DNA from: a virus
Virus record (IMG/VR): IMGVR_UViG_3300036846_000730
Location: 1 to 43,371 of that record
DNA: 43,371 bases
Direction: 5' to 3' (one strand)
Shown: in pieces, positions 25,416-31,333 of the stretch
Layout of the letters: every line of letters begins with the position of its first letter
Numbering within the stretch: position 1 is the stretch's first letter
The notes under the pieces: model-generated
The model's input: the letters and a program-made list of their open reading frames with translations, nothing else
The model's database searches: none
Told to the model about the DNA's origin: nothing
Translations under genes and position numbers: made by a program

Positions 25416-25778
25416 TCAGTCCTCTCGCTCGACACGCGGGTGGTGGTGCTCACCAGGGACGCATCGACTGGTGCAGGCCACCGGGTGAGCGGCCAACCAG
25501 GCGTCGACCTGGTCCTCGACCGCGGGCGGCGCGTACGGCTTGTCCTCCTGGGCGGCGTCCAGGACGCGCTGGAGGCGGAGGGCGACCATGTGCTTGCAGT
25601 CGACGCCGCGGTTGGCGTGGTCTGGGCAGGTGCAGTCCCAGTCGCTGGTCACGTAAAAGGCGCCCTCGGCGCTTGCGCTCGGGATCAGGAAGTGCCCCGT
25701 CTGCACCTCGACCAGGCTGGTGAGCGCGCCGGTGGCGACCAGCTCGATCGCTTTCGTCTGTCGGTTCGTCAGGTTCAT
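25416..25778 (-). CDS. SWIM-type zinc-finger protein (120 aa)
   Basis: The start is the ATG 13 bases after the predicted transcription start of promoter copy A. The motif CTCPDHANRGVDCKHMVAL (CxC...CxH) is a SWIM zinc finger, preceded by the usual strand (GAFYVTSDWD) and followed by a helix. SWIM domains bind DNA or protein and occur in plant transposases, MEKK1 and recombination-linked proteins. The C-terminus has an extra Cys/His cluster (CTSRCVPGEHHHP). It is probably an early nucleic-acid-binding or regulatory factor. Confidence 0.75.
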   Translation of the reverse strand: MNLTNRQTKAIELVATGALTSLVEVQTGHFLIPSASAEGAFYVTSDWDCTCPDHANRGVDCKHMVALRLQRVLDAAQEDKPYAPPAVEDQVDAWLAAHPVACTSRCVPGEHHHPRVERED

Positions 25779-25788
25779 GTCAGGATCT

Positions 25789-25837
25789 CCCACCCAGATA
25801 ATAGCAGGTTCGATCAGTAACGTGCAGGATTGATCAG
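25789..25837 (-). promoter_or_regulatory. Early promoter copy A
   Basis: 49-bp element related to the copies at 26891, 28468 and 29381. On the minus strand: CTGCAC as -35, an 18-base spacer, and TGCTATTAT as extended -10. The predicted start is the first G of GGGAGATCC, so the SWIM-gene transcript would begin at its ribosome-binding site. It is the most diverged of the three close copies. Confidence 0.65.
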
Positions 25838-25843
25838 CGGAGC

Positions 25844-26863
25844 CTAGTCGGCCCCGAAGATCTCCTCGTACGTGCGCCCTGGGCGGTAGGAGCTCTTGCC
25901 GTACCGATCGTCCAGGCTGGGCGCGACGCCCGCCTTGCGCAGGATCTGACGCCCGCTCTCGAACGTGCCGTCGTTGTGGCCCTTCCACTGGCTCGGCGCC
26001 AGCTCGCCCGCCAGGGTCTGATCGACCGTGGTAGGCTCGACCTGAGCCGGAACTGCCTCAACCTCTGGCTCAACCTCAGGCGCGGGGGCGGCGGTCACGG
26101 TCGCCTCCGCTGCCTCGACCGACGCCGGCTTGCTGGTCTCGCCCCAGGGCAGGTTGTACCTGGCGGCGCACTTCGGGCCGTAGCCCATCTCGATCGACTC
26201 GAGCGTGTCCAGCGCCTTGCCGCAGAAGCAGCACTGGCCACCCTCGCGGCTGAAGGCGAGCGCGTGCACCAGCCAGTCGCCCTCGCGGACTGAGCCGACC
26301 AGGACGTCCAGGGCAGCCTTCAGGCTGTTGCGCATGTTCCAGGCGCCGCGGCTCAGGCTGACCGCACCGTCGTCGATGAAACCGGCGAAGATCCAGTTGG
26401 CGCCCTGGCCCAGGTAGCTCAGCGAGCGCGTGCCCTCGGGCATGTCGGTCGCCCACTTCGCGTCGCCCAGGCGGACCGCCAGGCTCGAGCCGTCGGCCTG
26501 GACCACCCGGTAGCGCGAGCTCGGGACGCTCGCGACGTTCGGGAGCTGCGCCTTCTCGCCAGCCTTGCGCGAGCCGCGCGTCCAGGCGGTGATCGCGCAG
26601 TTCAGGCAGCCGGCCATCTGCCGCGGCGAGAGCTTCCAGCCCTGGAGGAGCGCCGCGCGCTGCTCGAGCATGAACTGGAAGTCGCCCTCGTACGTCCGCG
26701 CGTACTGCTCGCCGACCAGGTCCAGCCAGCGGTAGGTAGCCAGGTCCATGTCCTGGAACTTGCGGTCGAGCTCCTCGCGCAGCGCGATCGTCTTGCTCAT
26801 CGCGGCCGACCAGCGGTTGGTGTCGGCGAAGATGCGCTGGGCTTGCGTCAGTTGGTTGTTCAT
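25844..26863 (-). CDS. Early protein with DUF6011-type zinc finger (339 aa)
   Basis: The ATG follows GAGGAGATCCG. Residues 1-100 are helical. The central part is beta-rich (SSRYRVVQADGSSLAVRLGD). Residues ~205-245 (GGQCCFCGKALDTLESIEMG then YGPKCAARYNLPWG) match the DUF6011 pattern CxFCGxxL...S...GYGPxCA, a treble-clef-like zinc site common in phage and plasmid proteins. A long Ala/Pro/Val/Glu linker precedes a C-terminal segment. Transcription probably starts from promoter copy B, and the leader has a 6-bp hairpin. Exact function unknown; a role in DNA transactions is a family-level guess. Confidence 0.6.
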   Translation of the reverse strand: MNNQLTQAQRIFADTNRWSAAMSKTIALREELDRKFQDMDLATYRWLDLVGEQYARTYEGDFQFMLEQRAALLQGWKLSPRQMAGCLNCAITAWTRGSRKAGEKAQLPNVASVPSSRYRVVQADGSSLAVRLGDAKWATDMPEGTRSLSYLGQGANWIFAGFIDDGAVSLSRGAWNMRNSLKAALDVLVGSVREGDWLVHALAFSREGGQCCFCGKALDTLESIEMGYGPKCAARYNLPWGETSKPASVEAAEATVTAAPAPEVEPEVEAVPAQVEPTTVDQTLAGELAPSQWKGHNDGTFESGRQILRKAGVAPSLDDRYGKSSYRPGRTYEEIFGAD

Positions 26864-26876
26864 CGGATCTCCTCAG

Positions 26877-26895
26877 GTGGGCGTGGGTGGCCCAC
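26877..26895 (-). promoter_or_regulatory. 5' leader hairpin before the DUF6011 gene
   Basis: GTGGGC (26877-26882), a 7-base loop and GCCCAC (26890-26895), in the predicted leader just upstream of the ribosome-binding site. The same geometry recurs at 29367-29385. The predicted start lies at the 5' edge of the hairpin, so the RNA would begin with the structure. Confidence 0.45.
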
Positions 26896-26939
26896 CCATA
26901 GAATAGCAGAAACGATCAGGAGCGTGCAGTATTAATCAG
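26891..26939 (-). promoter_or_regulatory. Early promoter copy B
   Basis: Identical over 49 bp to copy C at 28468-28516. Minus strand: CTGCAC (26924-26929), 18-base spacer, TATTCT (26900-26905) with an upstream TG. It drives the DUF6011 gene. The TGA stop of the 53-aa gene upstream lies inside the element. Confidence 0.7.
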
Positions 26940-27097
26940 ATGGGGTGCACGTCAGACTGCGTCCCGAGCACGCGGCGAATGTCGTCGATCGCGGGCAGGA
27001 TCCTGTTGGTGATCGGCTCGGAGGGCTCGAGCTGGCTCTCGATGCGCCGCAGCGCCGCCTCCACCTGGCGGCGCTCGGTGAGCGTCAGTTTGGCCAT
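26936..27097 (-). CDS. Hypothetical early protein (53 aa)
   Basis: MAKLTLTERRQVEAALRRIE, then a short linker (SQLEPSEPITNRILPAIDDI) and RRVLGTQSDV. It is probably two helices, charged, possibly dimeric. The start overlaps the previous stop (TGATG) and the stop lies in promoter copy B. Function is not recognised. The size and helical character would fit a small binding or inhibitor protein. Confidence 0.5.
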   Translation of the reverse strand: MAKLTLTERRQVEAALRRIESQLEPSEPITNRILPAIDDIRRVLGTQSDVHPI

Positions 27098-27300
27098 CAG
27101 TCGACGTCTTCCGGCTCGTCGTCGGCGTGGTCCATGTCGTTGATGCGGTCGTCGAACTGGCTCATGCCGCTGGTCAGGAGCTCCGCATAGAGCTGGTCGT
27201 AGGTGCGGATGCCAGCAAAGGCGAGCGCCTCGACTTCGAGCGGGTCGAGGTGGAAGCGAACCACGATGGTCCGCGCCTTGAACTCCTTCTGCTTAGTCAT
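27097..27300 (-). CDS. Hypothetical early protein (67 aa)
   Basis: The start overlaps the upstream gene by 8 bases. The product is MTKQKEFKARTIVVRFHLDP, then LEVEALAFAGIRTYDQLYAE and an acidic C-terminus (DDRINDMDHADDEPEDVD). A strand followed by two helices and a strongly acidic tail fits a small adaptor or a DNA-mimic-like inhibitor, but this is speculative. No recognised family. Confidence 0.5.
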   Translation of the reverse strand: MTKQKEFKARTIVVRFHLDPLEVEALAFAGIRTYDQLYAELLTSGMSQFDDRINDMDHADDEPEDVD

Positions 27301-27670
27301 CGGACTTCTCCATCGCGGCTGCTTCGAGCCGCAGGCAGCGGAAGCTGCAGAACTGCTGGCGGATACTGCGCGTCTCCGCGGGGCGGCTGAGCATCGGCTC
27401 CGGACGGCTGAGCTCCATCCAGCCGACGGGCAGCTCGAGCTTGTAGAGCGCGTGGTGCTGGCGCGCATGGTACTGGCGGCGCTCCTCGCGCTCCTCCAGT
27501 GGCAGGCGCCAGTCGGTGCCGGTGTCGCTCTGCGCGTCCAGGAACTCCTGGTCGAGCGCCTCGAAGCTGCCGGGGATGACAGCGTAGCGGGCGCACTTCA
27601 GGCGCGAGCAGTGCACCTCGCCGAGCCAGGGGTTGCCTGGCCCGCCGCGGCGTCCAATTGATCGGCTCAT
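27293..27670 (-). CDS. Cys-containing early protein (125 aa)
   Basis: The start is at the ATG preceded by GAGGAGATCCG. Two Cys pairs (HCSRLKCARYAV near residue 22 and FCSFRCLRLE near 112) flank a central Arg/Glu/His-rich helix (EEREERRQYHARQHHALYKL). The two pairs could form one zinc site with the ends brought together. There is no catalytic motif. It overlaps the next gene by 8 bases. Probably nucleic-acid-binding, given its Arg/His content. Confidence 0.5.
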   Translation of the reverse strand: MSRSIGRRGGPGNPWLGEVHCSRLKCARYAVIPGSFEALDQEFLDAQSDTGTDWRLPLEEREERRQYHARQHHALYKLELPVGWMELSRPEPMLSRPAETRSIRQQFCSFRCLRLEAAAMEKSDD

Positions 27671-27681
27671 CGGATCTCCTC

Positions 27682-28461
27682 TCAGTTCCGGCGCGCCTCG
27701 CGGCGCACCAGGTTGTCGTAGGCTTCGGTCTCTTTCGCCAGGCTCATCTCGAGCAGGCGGGCGTCGCCGCACTCGGCGAAGTACTTGCAGGAGTAGCCCG
27801 TGGTCTCCACCCAGTAGATGGTCTCCAGGTCTTCCTTGCACCAGGAGCAGGGCAGGATCTCGCCCTTCCTGGTGGCGGCGGTCTGGGGGCGGGTCTCGCC
27901 GCAGACCATGCAGCGCGCCGGCAGCGGGCGGGCAGCCTTGCGGCTCTCGACCTGCTCGCGGACCGCACGCCGCTCGGCGACGCCGTCGACCTGCTCGCCG
28001 AAGAACCCGCTGCGGCAGTTCAGGCAGTTGATGGCGTCGGTGTCGGCGAGCTCGGCGCTCCAGGCGCCGGTGCCGCGGACGTTCTCGAAGCGGCAGACCG
28101 GGCGGACGGCGATCACGTCGCCGACCTTCGGCTGCTCACAGTAGTGGCCGTAGCAGCCGTGCTCGGCGATCTGGTGTGCTCGGCGGGCGGCGATCTGCTC
28201 GGCCGTGTCCCAGGCGCCGCCGCGGACGCTGGCAGCGCAGTAGGTCTGCCAGCAGTAGTCGGGGTGGATCTCGGTGATCACCGTCGCCACGCTCAGGTGC
28301 AGCTTGTCGCCACCCTGACCGCGGCCGTTGAAGCCGTCGCGGCTGTAGGCGAGTCCCCACTTGCCGACGCGGTACTCGGTGACCACCTCGAAGTCGGGGC
28401 GGCTGCCCGCGGTGCGGAAGCTCTCGTTGAGCTCGGCCAGGTTCTTCCGTGTCATGGTCAT
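27682..28461 (-). CDS. Multi-zinc-ribbon early protein (259 aa)
   Basis: The first ATG (28461) is 4 bases after GGAGATCC and fits the predicted 9-base leader. A second ATG six bases on is possible. The C-terminal two thirds contain many Cys pairs: CYGHYCEQ, CLNCRSGF, CMVCGETR, CSWCKEDL and CKYFAECGD, i.e. at least two zinc ribbons. The N-terminal part is mixed alpha/beta (FEVVTEYRVGKWGLAYSRDG). No enzymatic signature. It is probably a protein or nucleic-acid adaptor made early in infection under promoter copy C. Confidence 0.55.
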   Translation of the reverse strand: MTMTRKNLAELNESFRTAGSRPDFEVVTEYRVGKWGLAYSRDGFNGRGQGGDKLHLSVATVITEIHPDYCWQTYCAASVRGGAWDTAEQIAARRAHQIAEHGCYGHYCEQPKVGDVIAVRPVCRFENVRGTGAWSAELADTDAINCLNCRSGFFGEQVDGVAERRAVREQVESRKAARPLPARCMVCGETRPQTAATRKGEILPCSWCKEDLETIYWVETTGYSCKYFAECGDARLLEMSLAKETEAYDNLVRREARRN

Positions 28462-28467
28462 GGATCT

Positions 28468-28516
28468 CCCACCCATAGAATAGCAGAAACGATCAGGAGC
28501 GTGCAGTATTAATCAG
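28468..28516 (-). promoter_or_regulatory. Early promoter copy C
   Basis: 49-bp element identical to copy B. CTGCAC, an 18-base spacer and TGCTATTCT on the minus strand. The predicted start is 9 bases before the ATG of the 259-aa gene, so the message would begin GGGAGATCC and lead straight into the start codon. The element also overlaps the stop of the 65-aa gene upstream. Confidence 0.7.
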
Positions 28517-28706
28517 GTGGGTCGAGGCGGTTGACGATCGCCAGGCCGAGCGCCAGCGGCGCGCCGAAGAGGGTCAGCATGGTGGCCAGGCCGACCATCT
28601 GGTCCAGGAAGCCGCCGCGGTGGTAGAGCTGGACCGGGTCGAAACCGAGCGCGACCGCGGCGAAGATGGCGCCGCCCGCCAGGGCGGCACCGAGCATCAC
28701 CTTCAC
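28509..28706 (-). CDS. Small membrane protein (65 aa)
   Basis: Two hydrophobic segments: LGAALAGGAIFAAVALGF near the start and MVGLATMLTLFGAPLALGLA in the second half, joined by a polar loop (DPVQLYHRGGFLD). Basic N-terminus. The ATG overlaps the upstream stop (ATGA). A two-pass inner-membrane protein of unknown role; exclusion or membrane-tuning functions are typical of such early genes but unproven here. Confidence 0.55.
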   Translation of the reverse strand: MKVMLGAALAGGAIFAAVALGFDPVQLYHRGGFLDQMVGLATMLTLFGAPLALGLAIVNRLDPPD

Positions 28707-29086
28707 GCCAGCCGCCCGATGCGGTGCGCGCGGCGCCGATCGTTCCGATCCCGCTGCGCCTGGTCGTACAGGTCGGCCAGGATGCGGTTGCGGGCGTTCG
28801 CTCGCGAGAGGGTGGGGCGGTAGGTCGCGGCCGTCTCCGAGACCATGAAGTTGAAGCTCGGGAAGGCGGTCTCCTGGCGCGTCAGCCAGTCGGCGATCTG
28901 GCGGCGGAACAGGTGCCAGACCGAGCCCCAGCCCTGCATGATCGGCCGACCCTGGTCGGTGTAGATCCAGCCGCCCTGGGCGCCGTGCCAGCCCTTCTCA
29001 GCGAGCGCCCACTGGCGGCAGACGATGCGCACGTCGCGATCGTCGAGGTTGGAACGGGTAGCGGTGGTGCTGGCGAGCACGGTCAT
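28703..29086 (-). CDS. Hypothetical early protein (127 aa)
   Basis: Starts MTVLASTTATRSNLDDRDVR with GGAGAG upstream, overlapping the stop of the gene before it. The centre is Trp-rich (RQWALAEKGWHGAQGGWIYT; WGSVWHLFRRQIADWL). The C-terminus is a long basic helix (LYDQAQRDRNDRRRAHRIGR). Trp and Arg content suggests nucleic-acid or protein binding. No family recognised. Confidence 0.5.
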   Translation of the reverse strand: MTVLASTTATRSNLDDRDVRIVCRQWALAEKGWHGAQGGWIYTDQGRPIMQGWGSVWHLFRRQIADWLTRQETAFPSFNFMVSETAATYRPTLSRANARNRILADLYDQAQRDRNDRRRAHRIGRLA

Positions 29087-29352
29087 GAGTTGCTCTCCTG
29101 CCGAGCTGCCTCGGCGTCCATGAAGCGGGTCACCTCGGCCAGCGAGTGCCAGGCGTGGATCTCCTCGCCCGAGACGACGATCACGCGCTCGCCGCCGCCC
29201 TTGATGGCGCGCTTGCTGAACAGGTCCGGGTCGAGCTGCATGTTCGGGCGGCTCATGCAGCAGCGGCAGTCGCGATCCCAGCCGGCGGGCGTCATCACTG
29301 GGTTCGCGAACGCGCGCTGGAGGATCTTGGAGCGGATGCGGTCGGTGGTCAT
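29083..29352 (-). CDS. Hypothetical early protein with Cys cluster (89 aa)
   Basis: The ATG is preceded by GAGGAGATCCGAC. The product has a basic N-terminus (TTDRIRSKILQRAF), a Cys cluster (WDRDCRCCMSRP), a strand pair (GGGERVIVVSGEEIHAW) and an acidic helix. It is the first gene of the transcript from promoter copy D and carries the hairpin leader. The Cys cluster may bind metal. Function unknown. Confidence 0.5.
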   Translation of the reverse strand: MTTDRIRSKILQRAFANPVMTPAGWDRDCRCCMSRPNMQLDPDLFSKRAIKGGGERVIVVSGEEIHAWHSLAEVTRFMDAEAARQESNS

Positions 29353-29366
29353 GTCGGATCTCCTCG

Positions 29367-29385
29367 GTGGGCGTGGCTCGCCCAC
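29367..29385 (-). promoter_or_regulatory. 5' leader hairpin before the 89-aa gene
   Basis: GTGGGC (29367-29372), a 7-base loop, GCCCAC (29380-29385). Same arms and loop length as at 26877-26895, at the predicted 5' end of the transcript and just before the ribosome-binding site. Confidence 0.45.
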
Positions 29386-29429
29386 ACACAGTATGCCAGA
29401 TACGATCAGTATCGTGCAGTAATTCCCTG
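29381..29429 (-). promoter_or_regulatory. Early promoter copy D
   Basis: The most diverged copy of the element. CTGCAC and the CTGATCGT core are kept, and the -10 is CATACT. The predicted start again falls on a GGG. The element overlaps the last codons of the VRR-NUC gene. Confidence 0.55.
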
Positions 29430-29789
29430 CCGCCGCCAACTCTCGATCTGGGCCTGGATCATGTCCGCATCGCGTGGTCTCCACACTTCGGCGTACACCT
29501 CGATCGAGCGGAACAGCTCGAGCCAGTAGAGCTGGCTGGTCGTCACCCGACCGCGGTCCTGCTTGAGCTCGATCGCGATCAGGCGCACGCCCGGCAGGAT
29601 GGCGATGATGTCGGGGAAGCCCGGCTCCGACTTGCGCGAGTCGAACGTGTGGTAGGTCACAAACCCGGCACGGTGCAGCCAGGCGCGCACCTGGACTTGC
29701 CAGGCACGCTCGCCAACGGTGCTCAGCAACACCTCGCGCCCTTTGCCTGGATCGTGTGGCGACCTAAAACCCGGCATGAGGTACCTCAT
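29406..29789 (-). CDS. VRR-NUC domain nuclease (127 aa)
   Basis: Stand-alone VRR-NUC fold (PD-(D/E)XK superfamily). An N-terminal Glu/Gln helix (GERAWQVQVRAWLHRAG) is followed by HTFDSRKSEPGFPDIIAILP, holding the metal-binding Asp, then LIAIELKQDRGRV with the ExK motif, and a C-terminal TSQLYWLELFRS...VWRP. The length is usual for phage VRR-NUC proteins, which are thought to cut branched or recombination intermediates; in phages they often lie near replication genes. The ATG at 29789 lies in a palindrome shared with the divergent Rpf-like gene. A second ATG at 29777 is possible. Confidence 0.85.
   Translation of the reverse strand: MRYLMPGFRSPHDPGKGREVLLSTVGERAWQVQVRAWLHRAGFVTYHTFDSRKSEPGFPDIIAILPGVRLIAIELKQDRGRVTTSQLYWLELFRSIEVYAEVWRPRDADMIQAQIESWRRQGITARY
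29776..29789. repeat. 14-bp palindrome holding both divergent start codons
   Basis: ATGAGGTACCTCAT reads the same on both strands. The ATG of the Rpf-like gene (plus, 29776) and the ATG of the VRR-NUC gene (minus, 29789) are its two ends, so both products begin MRYL. Confidence 0.8.
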
Positions 29790-30093
29790 CAGCGTCGCAA
29801 CGACGTGTGTGCTCCTGCTCGCAGCCGCACCAGCTCACGCCGAGTCCGCGGCGACCTGGGACCGCCTGGCGGAGTGCGAAAGCGGCCAGCGCTGGCAGCT
29901 CGATAGTGGGAATGGGTTCTATGGCGGTTTGCAATTTACGCTCGAGAGCTGGGTGGGAGCCGGCGGCGAAAAGTACGCCTGGCGGGCGGATTTCGCCACC
30001 CGCTCAGAGCAGATCGAGATCGCCGAGAACCTGCTCGCGCTACAGGGCTGGCGCGCCTGGCCGACCTGCCGCCGGATCCTCGGCCTGTACTGA
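29776..30093 (+). CDS. Secreted Rpf-like (resuscitation-promoting factor) muralytic protein (105 aa)
   Basis: An N-terminal signal peptide (MRYLISVATTCVLLLAAAPA then HA|ES) is followed by a compact Rpf domain that fills the protein. It shows WDRLAECESGQRW with catalytic-type Glu35 and Cys34, SGNGFYGGLQF, a helix, and AWPTCRRILGL with Cys98, probably disulfide-bonded to Cys34. Rpf domains are lysozyme/transglycosylase-like and typical of Actinobacteria, where they open peptidoglycan and help dormant cells regrow. The gene is the only rightward gene in the leftward early block. No good ribosome-binding site is visible. It could aid wall turnover, lysis, or reactivation of dormant hosts. Confidence 0.8.
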   Translation: MRYLISVATTCVLLLAAAPAHAESAATWDRLAECESGQRWQLDSGNGFYGGLQFTLESWVGAGGEKYAWRADFATRSEQIEIAENLLALQGWRAWPTCRRILGLY

Positions 30094-30267
30094 CCGCGGC
30101 GTCGGCAGTGAGCCGTGCTCCAGGTCGCGGCCGAGCTCGAGGCGGTAGCGCACGATGTCGAACATGAACCGGTGGATCAGGTCTTCGTGCGCGATCGCGA
30201 CGGTGCGCCAGCGACGGCCGAGCTCGGTGAGCCCGTCGTCGTCGGCACTAAGCCGCCGCCGTGGCAT
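30040..30267 (-). CDS. Hypothetical protein (75 aa)
   Basis: The ATG lies inside the end of the HTH gene (20-base overlap), and its last 54 bases run tail-to-tail into the Rpf-like gene. The product has a basic start (MPRRRLSADDDGLTELGRRW) and a helix (RTVAIAHEDLIHRFMFDIVR). The final ~15 residues, where it overlaps the other strand, look unselected. Function unknown. Moderate doubt that it is a gene. Confidence 0.45.
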   Translation of the reverse strand: MPRRRLSADDDGLTELGRRWRTVAIAHEDLIHRFMFDIVRYRLELGRDLEHGSLPTPRSVQAEDPAAGRPGAPAL

Positions 30268-30457
30268 TGCTGCGCTCGGCGATGAACGTGTCCAGGTCGG
30301 TGCGGTCGACGCGCCAGCCGCCGCGGTCGGAGATGATGACGCCGGGGATGACGCCCTCGCGCAGCCAGATGCGGATTGTGTTCTGGCTGATGCGGAGCTC
30401 GGCCGACACCTCGGCGACGGTCAGGTAGTTGTGGGCGGGTGCTTTCTTGATGGCCAT
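30248..30457 (-). CDS. HTH_17/excisionase-like DNA-binding protein (69 aa)
   Basis: The product reads HNYLTVAEVSAELRISQNTI, then RIWLREGVIPG and DRGGWRVDRTDLDTFIAERS. This is the MerR-like winged HTH of excisionases and phage regulators. Length is typical (60-75 aa). The ATG at 30457 is preceded by TATAAT only 6 bases upstream, so its message is predicted to start at the A of the ATG (leaderless). It faces the replication genes and is well placed to control them or the early operon. With no integrase present, a regulatory rather than excision role is more likely. Confidence 0.75.
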   Translation of the reverse strand: MAIKKAPAHNYLTVAEVSAELRISQNTIRIWLREGVIPGVIISDRGGWRVDRTDLDTFIAERSNATAAA

Positions 30458-30463
30458 GAGCGG

Positions 30464-30469
30464 ATTATA
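30464..30469 (-). promoter_or_regulatory. -10 box of a leaderless promoter for the HTH gene
   Basis: Perfect TATAAT on the minus strand, ending 6 bases before the ATG. With the usual spacing the start is the A of ATG. A GTGCAGCAC near-palindrome (30475-30483) lies just upstream and contains the CTGCAC box seen at -35 in the repeated promoter, perhaps an operator. Confidence 0.5.
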
Positions 30470-30537
30470 GATGTGTGCAGCACCGACCAGTCTGATATCA
30501 TGCTGGCACACCGCGCCGAGGAGGCACCGACCACCGC

Positions 30538-30564
30538 TTGACCGACCCGCGACCCGTCTACCGT
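30538..30564 (+). promoter_or_regulatory. Weak candidate promoter for the replication genes
   Basis: TTGACC (30538-30543) and TACCGT (30559-30564) with a 15-base spacer, ~30 bases before the ATG at 30595. The spacing is short. A TATCAT near 30495 is another option. Some rightward promoter is needed in this divergent gap (30458-30594), but which one is uncertain. Confidence 0.25.
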
Positions 30565-30594
30565 ATCCGCCGCCTAGTCACCAGAGGTTACCGA

Positions 30595-31260
30595 ATGCCT
30601 GGTCTTTCATCGCCTACCGAGTCGTCCGGTCTCGAGCTGCCCGAGCTCGACGAGGACGACACCTACACGGGCACGCTGCTCGAGATCGAAGAGCGCGAGT
30701 CCACCTACACGGGCAAGTCGAAGCGCCCGCCGCGGTACACCGCCGACGGCAAAATCGTCCCCGAGACCACGATCGTGTGGAAGTTTGGCCTGGCCAGCTC
30801 CGACGGGACCAAGGTCACCCGCGACGACGGTGCGCCGTTCGAGCTCTGGTCGTTCTCGTCGACGTCGACGAAGCTGGCGACGCGGAGTACGCCCCTGGCT
30901 CGAGCCCGCGAGTACATGCATGCCCTGTCGGGCCGCGAGCTCTCCGACGACGACGTTGTCGACATGCTCCAGGAGTACGACTCTGGCCTACCCGAGGGGC
31001 TGGTCGGGAACAAGGTCACGCTGAACGTCAAGTACGAACAGAAGGAGGGCAAGAACCCGCGGTACGTGATCGACCGCATTCGCCCCTTCAAGAAGAAGGC
31101 GCGCCCTGCGCCAGCTCCGACGCCGCCGCCCGCGGACGACGATCAGTACGAGGAGGACGAGCCGACGCCGGCGCCGAAAGCGGCCGAGACCAACGGCACA
31201 GGTAAGAAGGCGAGCCGACGCCCTCAGCAGACCGTCGTCGAAGAGGACGAGGCACTGTAG
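30595..31260 (+). CDS. Putative OB-fold/ssDNA-binding-like replication accessory protein (221 aa)
   Basis: ATG at 30595 with AGAGG upstream; an in-frame TTG at 30538 lacks support. Residues ~15-165 form a beta-rich domain (YTGTLLEIEERESTYTGKSK; TTIVWKFGLASSDGTKVTRD; LVGNKVTLNVKYEQKEGK then YVIDRIRPF) with the strand pattern of phage OB-fold proteins found next to DNA polymerases. The C-terminus (~170-221) is acidic and Pro/Ala-rich (ADDDQYEEDEPTPAPK), like the flexible tails of single-stranded-DNA-binding proteins. Position just before the replication polypeptide supports a role in replication. No known SSB motif is exact. Confidence 0.55.
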   Translation: MPGLSSPTESSGLELPELDEDDTYTGTLLEIEERESTYTGKSKRPPRYTADGKIVPETTIVWKFGLASSDGTKVTRDDGAPFELWSFSSTSTKLATRSTPLARAREYMHALSGRELSDDDVVDMLQEYDSGLPEGLVGNKVTLNVKYEQKEGKNPRYVIDRIRPFKKKARPAPAPTPPPADDDQYEEDEPTPAPKAAETNGTGKKASRRPQQTVVEEDEAL

Positions 31261-31272
31261 ACTGCGCGGATT

Positions 31273-31298
31273 GGCGGCAGGGCTCCCACCCTGCCGCC
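31273..31298 (+). terminator. Perfect 10-bp hairpin between OB-like gene and polymerase gene
   Basis: GGCGGCAGGG (31273-31282), 6-base loop, CCCTGCCGCC (31289-31298), starting 12 bases after the upstream stop. There is no T-run after it. It could be a partial terminator or RNA-stability element that lowers polymerase expression relative to the OB-like protein. The rest of 31261-31333 holds nothing else clear. Confidence 0.5.
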
Positions 31299-31333
31299 GC
31301 TCCTCACCAACTCCAGAAAGCGGGATTCTTCCG

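Noticed and set aside
31271-31333. Upstream TTG start for the replication fusion
   Set aside because: The hairpin at 31273-31298 would lie in its coding part, and the added residues look random. TTG at 31334 is preferred, but the true start is not certain.
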